Shown here: positions 1-9,161 of the stretch, in pieces
Layout: each line of letters starts with the position of its first letter
Position numbering within the stretch: the stretch's first letter is position 1
Assembly: GCA_028335825.1 (NCBI GenBank)
Contig: JAIOKI010000026.1
Span: 124,001-188,000, forward strand
DNA length: 64,000 bases
Reading direction: 5' to 3'
Source: Nosema muscidifuracis
Lineage: Eukaryota > Microsporidia > Nosematidae
The notes under the pieces: generated by a model
The model's input: the letters and a program-made list of their open reading frames with translations, nothing else
Told to the model about the DNA's origin: nothing
Database searches by the model: none
Translations under genes and position numbers: made by a program

Positions 1-437
1 TATTTCATTATAGATTGAAATTAGTTATATATTATATTAATAAAATAATTTTAATAAAGTATATATTAAAGAATAAAGAATATAATAAATTAGTTATATA
101 AAATATTGATATAATATATATTATATTATACTAAAGAATAAAATAGCATAATAAAGTATATATTAAACGATTTATTAAATATTAATTATAATAAGATATC
201 TCTAATAGAACTAAATTAAATAAAAACCTAATTTTAATTCAATGATATCTTAAAACTTACATATACAATTAAATTTAGTACTCATTAATCATAATTATTT
301 AATTTATATGATATTCTCATATATAAAATGACTATTTAACATAAATAATTTTTATTGGTCAATTTCTTTTAACAACTTAAATTAATAAACCCAAATCATA
401 GAAAATAAATTAAGAATGTATAATTTAACCTAATTAT
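1..437. other. AT-rich spacer, no gene seen
   Basis: Almost pure A+T sequence with short irregular repeats of TATATTA type. No open frame or structured RNA was recognised. It lies downstream of the 3' end of the minus-strand gene that ends at 438. Confidence 0.6.
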
Positions 438-2027
438 TTAATAAAAATATCCCTGTATAAATCCTAATGCTCCAATCAATAACAAACCTAATATACTAAA
501 TATTGACCCAATACATGATACTTTAAAACTACCAGATTTATATTTTGTTTTTGCAAGCATTAAACTAAAAGCTGATCCCATTATAAATACTAATAAAGTT
601 ACAACAATCATAATTTCATTATTATATACCATATTTGTAGAACTTTCTCCCACGATTTTATCTCTAACAAAATTTGAACAATTATTCATAAGAGTATTCA
701 AGGTAGAAGAAATTCCAGGTAAATTAGCTTCAGTATTATTATAAGGAGAAATTTCATTATAAAAATTTTTTATGGTTGACATATTATCATTTTTATCAAA
801 TTCTAATGTCATCATTTTGTCAGTAGTAGATTCAGATAATATCTGGTTGGTGGTATTTGCAAAGTTATCATTAGTATATGAATTGTAAATAGAAGATTTA
901 TTCTTTTTATTAGATTTATCTAAAAAATGATCCTCATTAAAATTAGGATTCTTAGTAGTCGGAATTCCTTTGGTAGTCTTATTAATTTTTTTAGTAGTCG
1001 GAATTCCTTTGGTAGTCGTATTAATTTTTTTAGTAGTCGGAATTCCTTTGGTAGTCTTCTTATTTTCTTTGGTAGTCTTATTAATTTCTTTAGTAGTCGG
1101 AATTCCTTTGGTAGTCTTATTAATTTCTTTAGTAGTCGAAATTCCTTTGGTAGTCGTATTAATTTCTTTAGTAGTCGGAATTCCTTTGGTAGTCGTATTA
1201 ATTTCTTTAGTAGTCGGAATTCCTTTGGTAGTCGTATTAATTTTTTTAGTAGTCGTATCAAGATCTTCTTCTTTAGAAAAATAGTCTTCATTTGCATAAT
1301 TGTAGTCTTCATCAAAATAATCATGGCTCTCAGTTATATCGGGTAGTGTAGTCGTAATTTGATTTGTTTCTGACTTACTTGATGCATTTTTTCCAGCATA
1401 TTCATCACAATTATCATTTGATATCCTCCATACTGAAGTAAATTCATTCTTAGTACTTGGTATCATCCTATCTTTGTATTCTTCAGGTATACATTTGGTA
1501 AAGAAAGATCTATTTTTAAGTGGTATTTCCAAGCACTCTTTATCTTCCTTACAATAATCGACAATATCATCAACTGTACATTCTATATTTTCAAATATTC
1601 TTTTTAATTCAGTAGAATTTTCCCTACAGTGAAGAATATGTTTTTCTTGAAGACTAGTCAATTTCATATTATTGTACCTTAAAGATTTAGGACTATCAAA
1701 TTTAAGACATTTAACACAATCTTTATCAGAATTATATTCTTTATCAACATAGCATATATTATTATTTTTTGAACAGTCCATATACTTATCATCATTTAAG
1801 AGTTTTTTAAAATATTTATGATTAGTATCAATTTTTAATAATTTTCCTATACACTCTCTATTACATTGACATTTCTTTTTATATTTACGTAAAATACATT
1901 TTTGAAGATCTGCAGGCATCAGTTTTCTACTTTCAGGATCCTTAAAGGCATTTTCAATTATTTTGATATCTTCTTTTAGCTTTTTTTCTAAGTTTTCATA
2001 ATCATATCTTTTTTTGGAATATGGCAT
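438..2027 (-). CDS. Unknown membrane protein with Cys-rich N-terminus and Thr-Lys tandem repeats
   Basis: A 529-aa protein of unknown function. Residues 44-207 hold about 14 cysteines, including C53-x-C55-x3-C59 and C104-x2-C107. Residues about 258-359 are a tandem repeat of a 13-aa unit (consensus INTTTKGIPTTKE) with seven GI(P/S)TTK copies and one shortened unit. Two hydrophobic segments near 471-492 and 503-525 should be transmembrane helices, leaving a very short tail. No N-terminal signal peptide is visible; the N-terminus is Lys-rich. The Thr-rich repeat may be an O-glycosylated stalk as in some spore-wall or surface proteins, but that is inference. The start is the first Met of the open frame; no CCC motif precedes it, only an A-rich run. 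Other long frames across 920-1346 are caused by the repeat. Confidence 0.8.
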   Translation of the reverse strand: MPYSKKRYDYENLEKKLKEDIKIIENAFKDPESRKLMPADLQKCILRKYKKKCQCNRECIGKLLKIDTNHKYFKKLLNDDKYMDCSKNNNICYVDKEYNSDKDCVKCLKFDSPKSLRYNNMKLTSLQEKHILHCRENSTELKRIFENIECTVDDIVDYCKEDKECLEIPLKNRSFFTKCIPEEYKDRMIPSTKNEFTSVWRISNDNCDEYAGKNASSKSETNQITTTLPDITESHDYFDEDYNYANEDYFSKEEDLDTTTKKINTTTKGIPTTKEINTTTKGIPTTKEINTTTKGISTTKEINKTTKGIPTTKEINKTTKENKKTTKGIPTTKKINTTTKGIPTTKKINKTTKGIPTTKNPNFNEDHFLDKSNKKNKSSIYNSYTNDNFANTTNQILSESTTDKMMTLEFDKNDNMSTIKNFYNEISPYNNTEANLPGISSTLNTLMNNCSNFVRDKIVGESSTNMVYNNEIMIVVTLLVFIMGSAFSLMLAKTKYKSGSFKVSCIGSIFSILGLLLIGALGFIQGYFY

Positions 2028-4592
2028 TTTTTTTTGAAAAAAAAATTTGCAATTTATATTTTTTAATTTATATTTTAATTTATTTTATTTAATCTATTAT
2101 TTGTTTACTAAAATATAAATATGAAAAATAATGTAATAAAACTCAAAAATTACAAAAAAAAATCATGTTGTATTTTTTAATTTAATTTTTTTGCTACTTT
2201 TATAAATTAAAAAAACAATAAAAGATTAAATAATTTATCTATCAAAATTGTATATTTTTAATTTATATTTATCTATCAAAATTAGATATATTTAATTTAT
2301 GTCTTATATTTATATTTATCTATCAAAATTAGATATATTTAATTTATGTCTTATATTTAAATTTATCTATCTTAATTAGATATATTTATGTTTATCTATC
2401 AAAACTAGATAATTTATATTTATCTATCAAAACTAGATAATTTATATTTATATATACAAATATTTTTAAATAAATAATTATTTGTCTTTGATAAATTAAT
2501 ATAAAGAAATTTTATATTAACATATTTAAAATTTTTTAATAATATTTTACCTAAATAATTTTTAATCTTTGATAAATTAATATTTGACTAAACAATTATA
2601 ATTATTATTTTAATATAATAATTAACTAAAATGCTATATATTTCTATACTGTATTGCATAAAATTTAGGTTAAAAGGAATAAGAAATATCTACTCTTTAA
2701 AAAGTAATAATTGTACAAACTATAAAATATTAGAATACGACTCATAAAAATAAATTATATTTATCTATAATTATTATTTTAAATTTATACAATAAGAAAA
2801 ACATCTAATAAATGTAATTTATAATTCTATTTACAATATGCTTATTAGAAATATTCCATTAATTTATATTTTTCTAGTCATAAATGATGATTTAAAATCT
2901 AATAAAAGTTGAATTAAAAATTTTTAATGCCATTAAATTAAAAAATAATATTTAAAAAATTTTATATAAAAATTAGCAAATAGTTGAATTAAAAATTTTT
3001 AATGCCATTAAATTAAAAAATAATATTTAAAAAATTTTATATAAAAATTATTAATTTAATATATTTATCATATTTTATATTTCTTCTAATATTAGCTAGT
3101 TTTCTTATATATTAATAATTATATGTTAATTTATAGAAGTTACATGATAAAACTTTCTAAGTTAAGATAGTCATCATAAAATATTTAAATTAATTTATAT
3201 CATTTAATATTTTTTTTGAATATTATACCACTAGATAATCTAATATGAAACATACATAAAGTATGTGATTATATTAGATTATTTATCATAAAAAATATTA
3301 TATTTTTTGTATATTAGCAAATAATTTATCTATTTCAATGTGAAGAAAAAGAATTAGATTTAGTTGTAGGAGAACAGTGATAGACCAAAATAATAATTTA
3401 TAAACTTGTTTTGATTATCAAGAATTAGATTTAGTTGTAGGAGAACAGTGATAAACCAAAATAATAATTTATAAACTTGTTTTGATTATCAAGAATTAGA
3501 TTTAGTTGTAGGAGAACAGTGATAGACCAAAATAATAATTTATAAACTTGTTTTGATTTTAAGACGATGGAAAGGAATTGATTTTGTATTTTTGATACAT
3601 GTAAAAAAAAATAATTTAATCAAATATCTTTTATTTATGAATAATAAGGTTTCTTCTTTAGTAGAACACTGTTTAACAGAATGAAATTTAAGATATTTCA
3701 ATAATTTTTGAATCTTTATAAGTAAGCATCTTATATAAATACACTTTAATTACACATCCATCTTTACATGATTAAAAGATTAAATTAAAATTATTTTTTC
3801 AAAAATCTATGATATTTAAATTAATTAACTTATTTTTTTATTTATAAATGTCATGGTTAATCCTATTTATAGAAACTTTGATTTATTGATATGCATATTT
3901 ATAGACACTTTGATTTTTAATATGGTTAATCCTATTTAAAAATGATAGGTTGATTTCATTTATATACATTATGATTTATAGATATGGTTAATCCTATTTA
4001 TAGAAACTTTGATTTATTGATATGGTTAATAAATATTTAAAAATGATAGGTTAATCCTATTTATAGAAACTTTTATTTATTGATATGGTTAATAAATCTT
4101 TATTCTCAAGAAGATGAATTATGGATCTAAATTTAAACGTGAAAATCCCTAATTTGTTATATGATTCGATTCTACTGTCAAACCCTATATATTTTATATA
4201 GATTTGTGGTACTTAGTTAGATAAATTTATATTTCATTACTAAAGATAAAATTTCTTTCTTATACTTTACATTAAATCGTATTTGTATTTCTTCTCTAAT
4301 TTATAATTTATCATATATAACTTAATTTTTACCCTTTTAAATACACATTCCTGTATTGTGTAATTTCCAATCTTCGTCTAGTTCCTAAATTTGGATTATA
4401 AACATTTGAAATGAAGACTTAGATAGTTTATTTTAATTATGAATAAATTAAGACGTTACATATCTATGCTAAAGAATAATAGGTTAATTTTTCTATATTA
4501 AAATAATTGATTACTTACTCATTTCAATATATAAAAATTAATTTTATTTAATTTAAAATTTCTTAAAACGAGACTTAATTATTATAAAGTTT
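2028..4592. repeat. AT-rich spacer with several tandem repeat blocks
   Basis: No gene seen. About 2240-2460 repeats a unit around TATCTATCAAAATTAGATA. Positions 2908-2975 are repeated almost exactly at 2983-3050 (75-base period). Three copies of a 71-base unit start near 3351, 3422 and 3493. About 3850-4100 repeats units of the type ATGGTTAATCCTATTTATAG. The rest is plain AT-rich sequence. Confidence 0.7.
3349..3560. repeat. 71-bp direct repeat, three copies
   Basis: Three nearly identical 71-base copies begin with GAATTAGATTTAGTTGTAGG at about 3351, 3422 and 3493. Each includes GGAGAACAGTGATAGACC (one copy differs by a base) and an AT-rich tail. The unit is GC-richer than its surroundings. 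No coding frame runs through it. Confidence 0.9.
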
Positions 4593-5351
4593 TTATTTTT
4601 TGTAATTCTTCCAATAATTAATTAATTTAAGTATATTATTCAATACTTTCTTAGGTTTCTCTATTATATTTTTATGTTCTATATCATTGTAAAGAACTTT
4701 CTTTTCATTAAAAATACTTTCATAAAAATTAACTCTATTTTTTATATAAGGAGAAATATTTTTAGTTATTTTATATTTAAGATGAATATTCTCAATATTT
4801 TTTTCTTGGATACTTAAATTTTCATCTTCATCAATAATTGTCTGATTAAATTTATTTTTAGAGGATTTATCATTAATAATATCTTTATCTTCTACTTCGC
4901 TTAAATCTTTACTGTTATCCTTTATTTCATACTTTTCTAATTTCTCATATGAATCTTTACTGTTATTATAAATAGTATATTTCTCTTATACTGCTTTTAA
5001 AACTATATTGTCATCCTTATCTTCTACTGCTTTTAAACCTATATTGTTATTATAAATAGTATCTTTATCTTCTACTTTATTTAAAGCTATATTGTTATTA
5101 TTAATTGTATATTTCTTCTCAAAGATATTTTTATTATTACGTCTCTCTTTCATAACACTAGGATATTTCATATATACATCCTTTTCTTCTAGTCTCTTAT
5201 AATCTTTTTCTAAAGATTTTCTAAATCTATCTTCTAATGCTTTTCTACCATCTTCATCCATTGATCTTATTAATATATTGTAGTCATACTTTATAACTAT
5301 TGATTTACATCTAGTCATGCATTTTTCTATGATCGGATTATTTACAAACAT
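4593..5351 (-). pseudogene. Unknown Asn/Lys-rich repeat gene interrupted by one in-frame stop
   Basis: The frame opens with Met at 5351 and runs 121 codons to a TAA at 4986-4988. The same frame then stays open for another 130 codons to a TAA at 4593-4595, giving 253 codons in total. On both sides of the stop the sequence has the same composition and the same imperfect repeat, built around YNNN(I), EVEDKD and KYTI(N/Y)NN, so the two halves were clearly one gene. The N-terminal 60 residues are charged and predicted helical, with two Cys near the start (C11, C15). No domain is recognised. The stop could be a recent inactivating change, a sequencing error, or a tolerated C-terminal loss. If functional as read, the product is 121 aa. 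Confidence 0.65.
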
Positions 5352-5559
5352 TGTTTTTGTTTATATATTATACGATTTAATTTATTTGAAAAATTATTTG
5401 TTTATTTTTTTAATTTATTGAGAATTTATCATTTCTAAATTTAATTTATTTGATTATTTTATTGAAAAAATTATTATATTTCTAAATTTAATGATTGTAT
5501 CGAAATATATTTGAATTTTTTTTTAATTTATTTGAAAAAATATTTAAGTAATTTTTTAA

Positions 5560-5562
5560 CCC
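5560..5562 (+). promoter_or_regulatory. CCC start-proximal motif
   Basis: CCC six bases before the ATG at 5569. The same kind of signal precedes the starts at 7754 (-), 12693, 14248, 15411, 61043 (-) and 61747 (-). It is known from microsporidian genomes, where it lies close to the start codon and helps to choose between alternative starts. Confidence 0.6.
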
Positions 5563-5568
5563 TTATTT

Positions 5569-6339
5569 ATGTCTTTGGTGCGTATTTTATTCTTATTATC
5601 AGAATTTATCAGTGCTAGGAATGTAGAGTTTTTAGTTTTTGATCGTTGTAACAAAAAAAGAGAAATGTCAGTTATGAGAGAATCGTTTAATATTTATAAA
5701 GGGCTTGAGGAATTGAATATTAGAATACCTTTAAAAGAAAAAGAGACTCTTTTTTTAGATATTGATAATAATATTATTGAAAATGAATCTATACAAAGAT
5801 TTAAAGCTTATCACGGTCCTGAAGGTTCTTATGATTATGTTTCTGACTATTTAGTAGGTGATAAAATTATTTACTCTTCAACTGTACCAACTCTAGTAAT
5901 TTTTTACAATACGATAAGGTTGCTTACTAATGATATGTCTTTTAAAGAAAAAATTGATTATGAATATCAAAAAGAGAAAGCTAATAATTTTGGTACCGAT
6001 CCACTCAATACAAAACGTATCGAGTGGATGAAAAAATTTTATAATGCCTTAGTAAATACTAAGTATTGTAATTGTGATAATAAAGAAGAATTTTTTAGTG
6101 TTTTTAAAGATAATTTAATTAGCCTACTAGAACTTATTTATGATAAAGATTTCTACCAAGATTTTTATAACAAAATACGTAGTCTTAAAAATTCTGAAAT
6201 TTATTCTGTAGAGGAAGATGTATATCTTAAAATCAAAAGTTTAAATGAGTTTTTGTTTCTAAGGTTGTGTCATATAAATTATACTAATGATCATATTTTG
6301 AAGGAATTAATCAAATTACCAAGTATTTCGATAAATTAA
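5569..6339 (+). CDS. Unknown 256-aa protein
   Basis: Function not recognised. The first about 17 residues (MSLVRILFLLSEFISAR) could be a weak signal peptide or anchor, and the next segment EFLVFDRC is also hydrophobic. The remainder is mixed alpha/beta at first and then Lys/Asp/Asn-rich and helical. A CCC run at 5560-5562 lies 6 bases before the ATG, the start-proximal motif seen at several other genes here, so this start is well supported. It is divergently oriented to the interrupted gene at 4593-5351, with about 217 bases of AT-rich sequence between them. Probably a lineage-specific microsporidian protein. Confidence 0.75.
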   Translation: MSLVRILFLLSEFISARNVEFLVFDRCNKKREMSVMRESFNIYKGLEELNIRIPLKEKETLFLDIDNNIIENESIQRFKAYHGPEGSYDYVSDYLVGDKIIYSSTVPTLVIFYNTIRLLTNDMSFKEKIDYEYQKEKANNFGTDPLNTKRIEWMKKFYNALVNTKYCNCDNKEEFFSVFKDNLISLLELIYDKDFYQDFYNKIRSLKNSEIYSVEEDVYLKIKSLNEFLFLRLCHINYTNDHILKELIKLPSISIN

Positions 6340-7454
6340 ATAATTATTTAATAAAATTTTTAATTAGTATATAAGAATATTTGTAGAAATATAAATAAAA
6401 CTATCATAACAAAAATATTCTATAAAGTATTTTTTTAATGCAAAATTATAAAAAGATTATATAAATTAAATTTTTCGTAAATGAGAAATTAAAAAAATGA
6501 TTGAAGAAACAATGTAGGTTTAGCATAGCTTAAAAAATTACTAAAATAAACGATAAGCTGATTTAAAGATATTTTAAGGATGAGTCATAAATCTTGAACT
6601 AATTAACATATAAAAATGATAGAGTAATGTACTTAAAACATAGATAAGATGGTATAATGAAAGAAGATTGATCTTATAAAAGTGATATATCGATTATGAT
6701 AAATTTGGTCTACTCAAATTAAATAAAAAATATTATCTGAAATTATAAATGAATACGCTATTGAAAATTATAATGTTCAAATTTTTATTAATACTATGGC
6801 TTATTCTTAATAATAAAATATTATCTGAAATTATAAATGAAAATTCGTTGAACTGAATTAAAAATACTGTGATAATATATTATTCTCTATTTGATAATTA
6901 AACTTTGAAGTTAAAAACTTAGTTTTAAATAGAAAGAAAGTCTAAAATAATTTGACTTATAAAAGATTAGTAGAAAAATTTAAATAAATATCTGAAGATG
7001 AATTTTTAAATACTCATTAAATTCGATTCTTATTTATTTTATATTATCTTTTAACTACAATTTACGTTATAAAATTTGATTTCTATTTAATCTTAATTTT
7101 TTAATTCACGGACAAGGTTAAATAACTTACAAAAATGAAATATTTGAAGTAATAAGTTTGATATATTAAAATATTTTGTTAAAGATTTTATAATATGAAA
7201 CCATTAATATTTATATATTGATATAATATGAAACCATTATATTTATATAATATGAAACCATTAGTACTTAAATTAAAATATTAATTTATACATATCACCT
7301 TTAAAGATTTTATTCAAATATTAATAATAAAAAAAAGTTACCAATAGAATTTATAATATAATTTTAATTAATATTCTAACAATTTATATAAAATAACTTA
7401 ATATTTTAATTACACTCACTATAATATCTAAATCAAAATAACTTAATATTTTAA
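6340..7454. repeat. AT-rich spacer with short repeats
   Basis: No gene seen. A motif AATATGAAACCATTA is repeated three times at about 7193-7262. A 45-base duplication (about 7391 and 7436) containing CTTAATATTTTAATTACAC runs into the 3' end of the next gene, overlapping its stop codon region. Confidence 0.55.
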
Positions 7455-7754
7455 TTACACTCCATTCCTTATACTACACTCACTATAATGTTTAAGTCCT
7501 TCTTTAAATATCTCTAAAGATATTTTTTCTCTCTTAAATATTATTTCAGAAGTACTTATTGTTTTGTAATACATAAGATTATCAAATTTAAATATATAAT
7601 TACTAAGGAAGACTAAGTCATATTGTATATCTTCCTCAGTATAATTTACTAATGTATTTGGTACTATTTGGTATATTTCTTTCTTAATATTATCAGGTAT
7701 ATCCGAGATATAATCTAATATTAAAATTTTTTTAGGGATCTTTTTATATTTCAT
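7455..7754 (-). CDS. Unknown small protein, 99 aa
   Basis: Function not recognised. The protein is soluble-looking, with a Lys-rich start followed by ILILDYISDI. The start is supported by a CCCC run at 7759-7762 on the minus strand, 4 bases before the ATG. It ends inside a duplicated AT-rich block, so its last codons may have been reshaped by repeat expansion. It could be a remnant of a longer gene; confidence that it is expressed is moderate. Confidence 0.6.
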   Translation of the reverse strand: MKYKKIPKKILILDYISDIPDNIKKEIYQIVPNTLVNYTEEDIQYDLVFLSNYIFKFDNLMYYKTISTSEIIFKREKISLEIFKEGLKHYSECSIRNGV

Positions 7755-7774
7755 TTGAGGGGTGTTTTTTATTT

Positions 7775-8054
7775 TTTATTGATATCTTCGTTATATTTTT
7801 ATTGATATTTTCATTATATTTTTATTGATATTTTCATTATATTATATTTTTTATAATACTTTTCGTTATATTATATTTTTATTGATATTTTCATTATATT
7901 ATATTTTTTATAATACTTTTTGTTATATTATATTTTTGTCATATACATTTATCCTTACAATACTTTTCGTTATTTTTTTTACAACACCTTTCGTTATGTT
8001 TTTGTCATATACATTTCTCCTTACAATACTTTTCGTTATTTTTTTTACAATAAC
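7775..8054. repeat. Tandem AT-rich repeats (TATTGATATTTTCATTATAT type)
   Basis: The 300-base spacer between two minus-strand genes consists of repeated units around TATTGATATTTTCATTATAT, followed by two copies of a longer unit containing TTTGTCATATACATTT and CTTACAATACTTTTCGTTAT. The open frames seen on + in this stretch are repeat by-products. Confidence 0.75.
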
Positions 8055-8600
8055 TTATATCCCTTTATTATAAATCATCTCATTTATAGAAACTATTAAA
8101 CTTGCAAGACTCAATTCTAAATAACTACACTCCCCTTCTTCTATCTTAACCATTTTACTAAATAATTTAATATGTTCAGGATACTCTTTAATAAATAATG
8201 CACATATATCACTAAGATCAATCTCTTTCAAAAATATTCCTCCTATTCCTGATGTAAGATAAATAATAAATCTCATCTCATATTCCCCATCTAATGTACT
8301 AATATTCTCTGCTACTTTTCTTATAGAATATGCAAATCCCCTGTATAGACCTGTATATTCGTTATTAGTATTAAGAGGTACTAAAAACATAAGATTATTT
8401 ACTAGTGTATCACTCAAAGTATTAAATATTTCTATCATTGACATCATATCTTTAAAATCAGTTTCGTTTAAAGAAGTATTTCTTTTGAATATATTTTTGG
8501 TTCTTGTATCTAATTCGTATCTTGTTTTTGAGAAGTGATAACTTAAATACACTATGAGAACCATAGGAGAAAGAAAAAGAATACCAAGAAGTATAATCAT
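8055..8600 (-). CDS. Unknown protein with one N-terminal membrane anchor, 181 aa
   Basis: Function not recognised. Residues 2-23 are strongly hydrophobic (IILLGILFLSPMVLIVYLSY) and should be a signal-anchor helix. The remaining about 155 residues are a soluble, mostly helical domain that would sit on one side of the membrane. There are no repeats and only two cysteines. No CCC motif precedes the ATG. It is oriented with the neighbouring 99-aa gene (7455-7754) and the trehalase; the three minus-strand genes are separated by repeat-filled spacers rather than packed as a unit. Confidence 0.7.
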   Translation of the reverse strand: MIILLGILFLSPMVLIVYLSYHFSKTRYELDTRTKNIFKRNTSLNETDFKDMMSMIEIFNTLSDTLVNNLMFLVPLNTNNEYTGLYRGFAYSIRKVAENISTLDGEYEMRFIIYLTSGIGGIFLKEIDLSDICALFIKEYPEHIKLFSKMVKIEEGECSYLELSLASLIVSINEMIYNKGI

Positions 8601-9161
8601 AAATAAAGAAAAAAAAATTACATTTATAGTTAAGTAATAAAAGGAGATTGATGAAAGATATATTTATAAAGGAGAATTATTTAAATAGATGAAGGATAGT
8701 GTCATTTAAGAGAGAATTATTTATAGAAGAAGGATATATTTATAAGAGAGAATTATTTAATTAGATATAAGATATATTTATAAGAGAGAATTTTTTATAG
8801 ATGAAGGATATAAATATATTTGTATATGAGGATAATATCATTATAAAGAAGAATTATCTACATAAAGGAGATATCATTAATAGAGGAAGGATAGTATCAT
8901 TATAAGAGAGAATTATTTTATAAAAGAACAATAAAAATGTCTATATAAAGGAGATATCATAAATAGAAAAATATAAATATCTATATAAGAAAGAATTATC
9001 TTATAAAAGAACAGTAAAAATATCTATATAAGAGAAAATCATCTTATAAAAGAAGTACAAAATAACGAATTTTTATAAAAATAAATATATTTTTAAGGAG
9101 ATAGAAAAAAAACATCTCATAAATAATTAAAATATTATTATAAGTAGTTTATTAATTAAAA
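8601..9161. repeat. Imperfect tandem repeats, no gene
   Basis: About 8640-9060 repeats a unit of roughly 30 bases around GGATATATTTATAAGAGAGA with many variants. No coding frame is seen. It separates the 181-aa anchor protein from the 3' end of the trehalase gene. Confidence 0.65.

Noticed and set aside
920-1346. Three further open frames across the Thr-repeat region of the 529-aa gene
   Set aside because: A tandem repeat with no stop in any phase keeps several frames open; these translations are regular Leu/Val/Phe repeats without protein character.
3349-3560. CRISPR-like array
   Set aside because: The repeats are contiguous 71-base copies without unique spacers, and the genome is eukaryotic.
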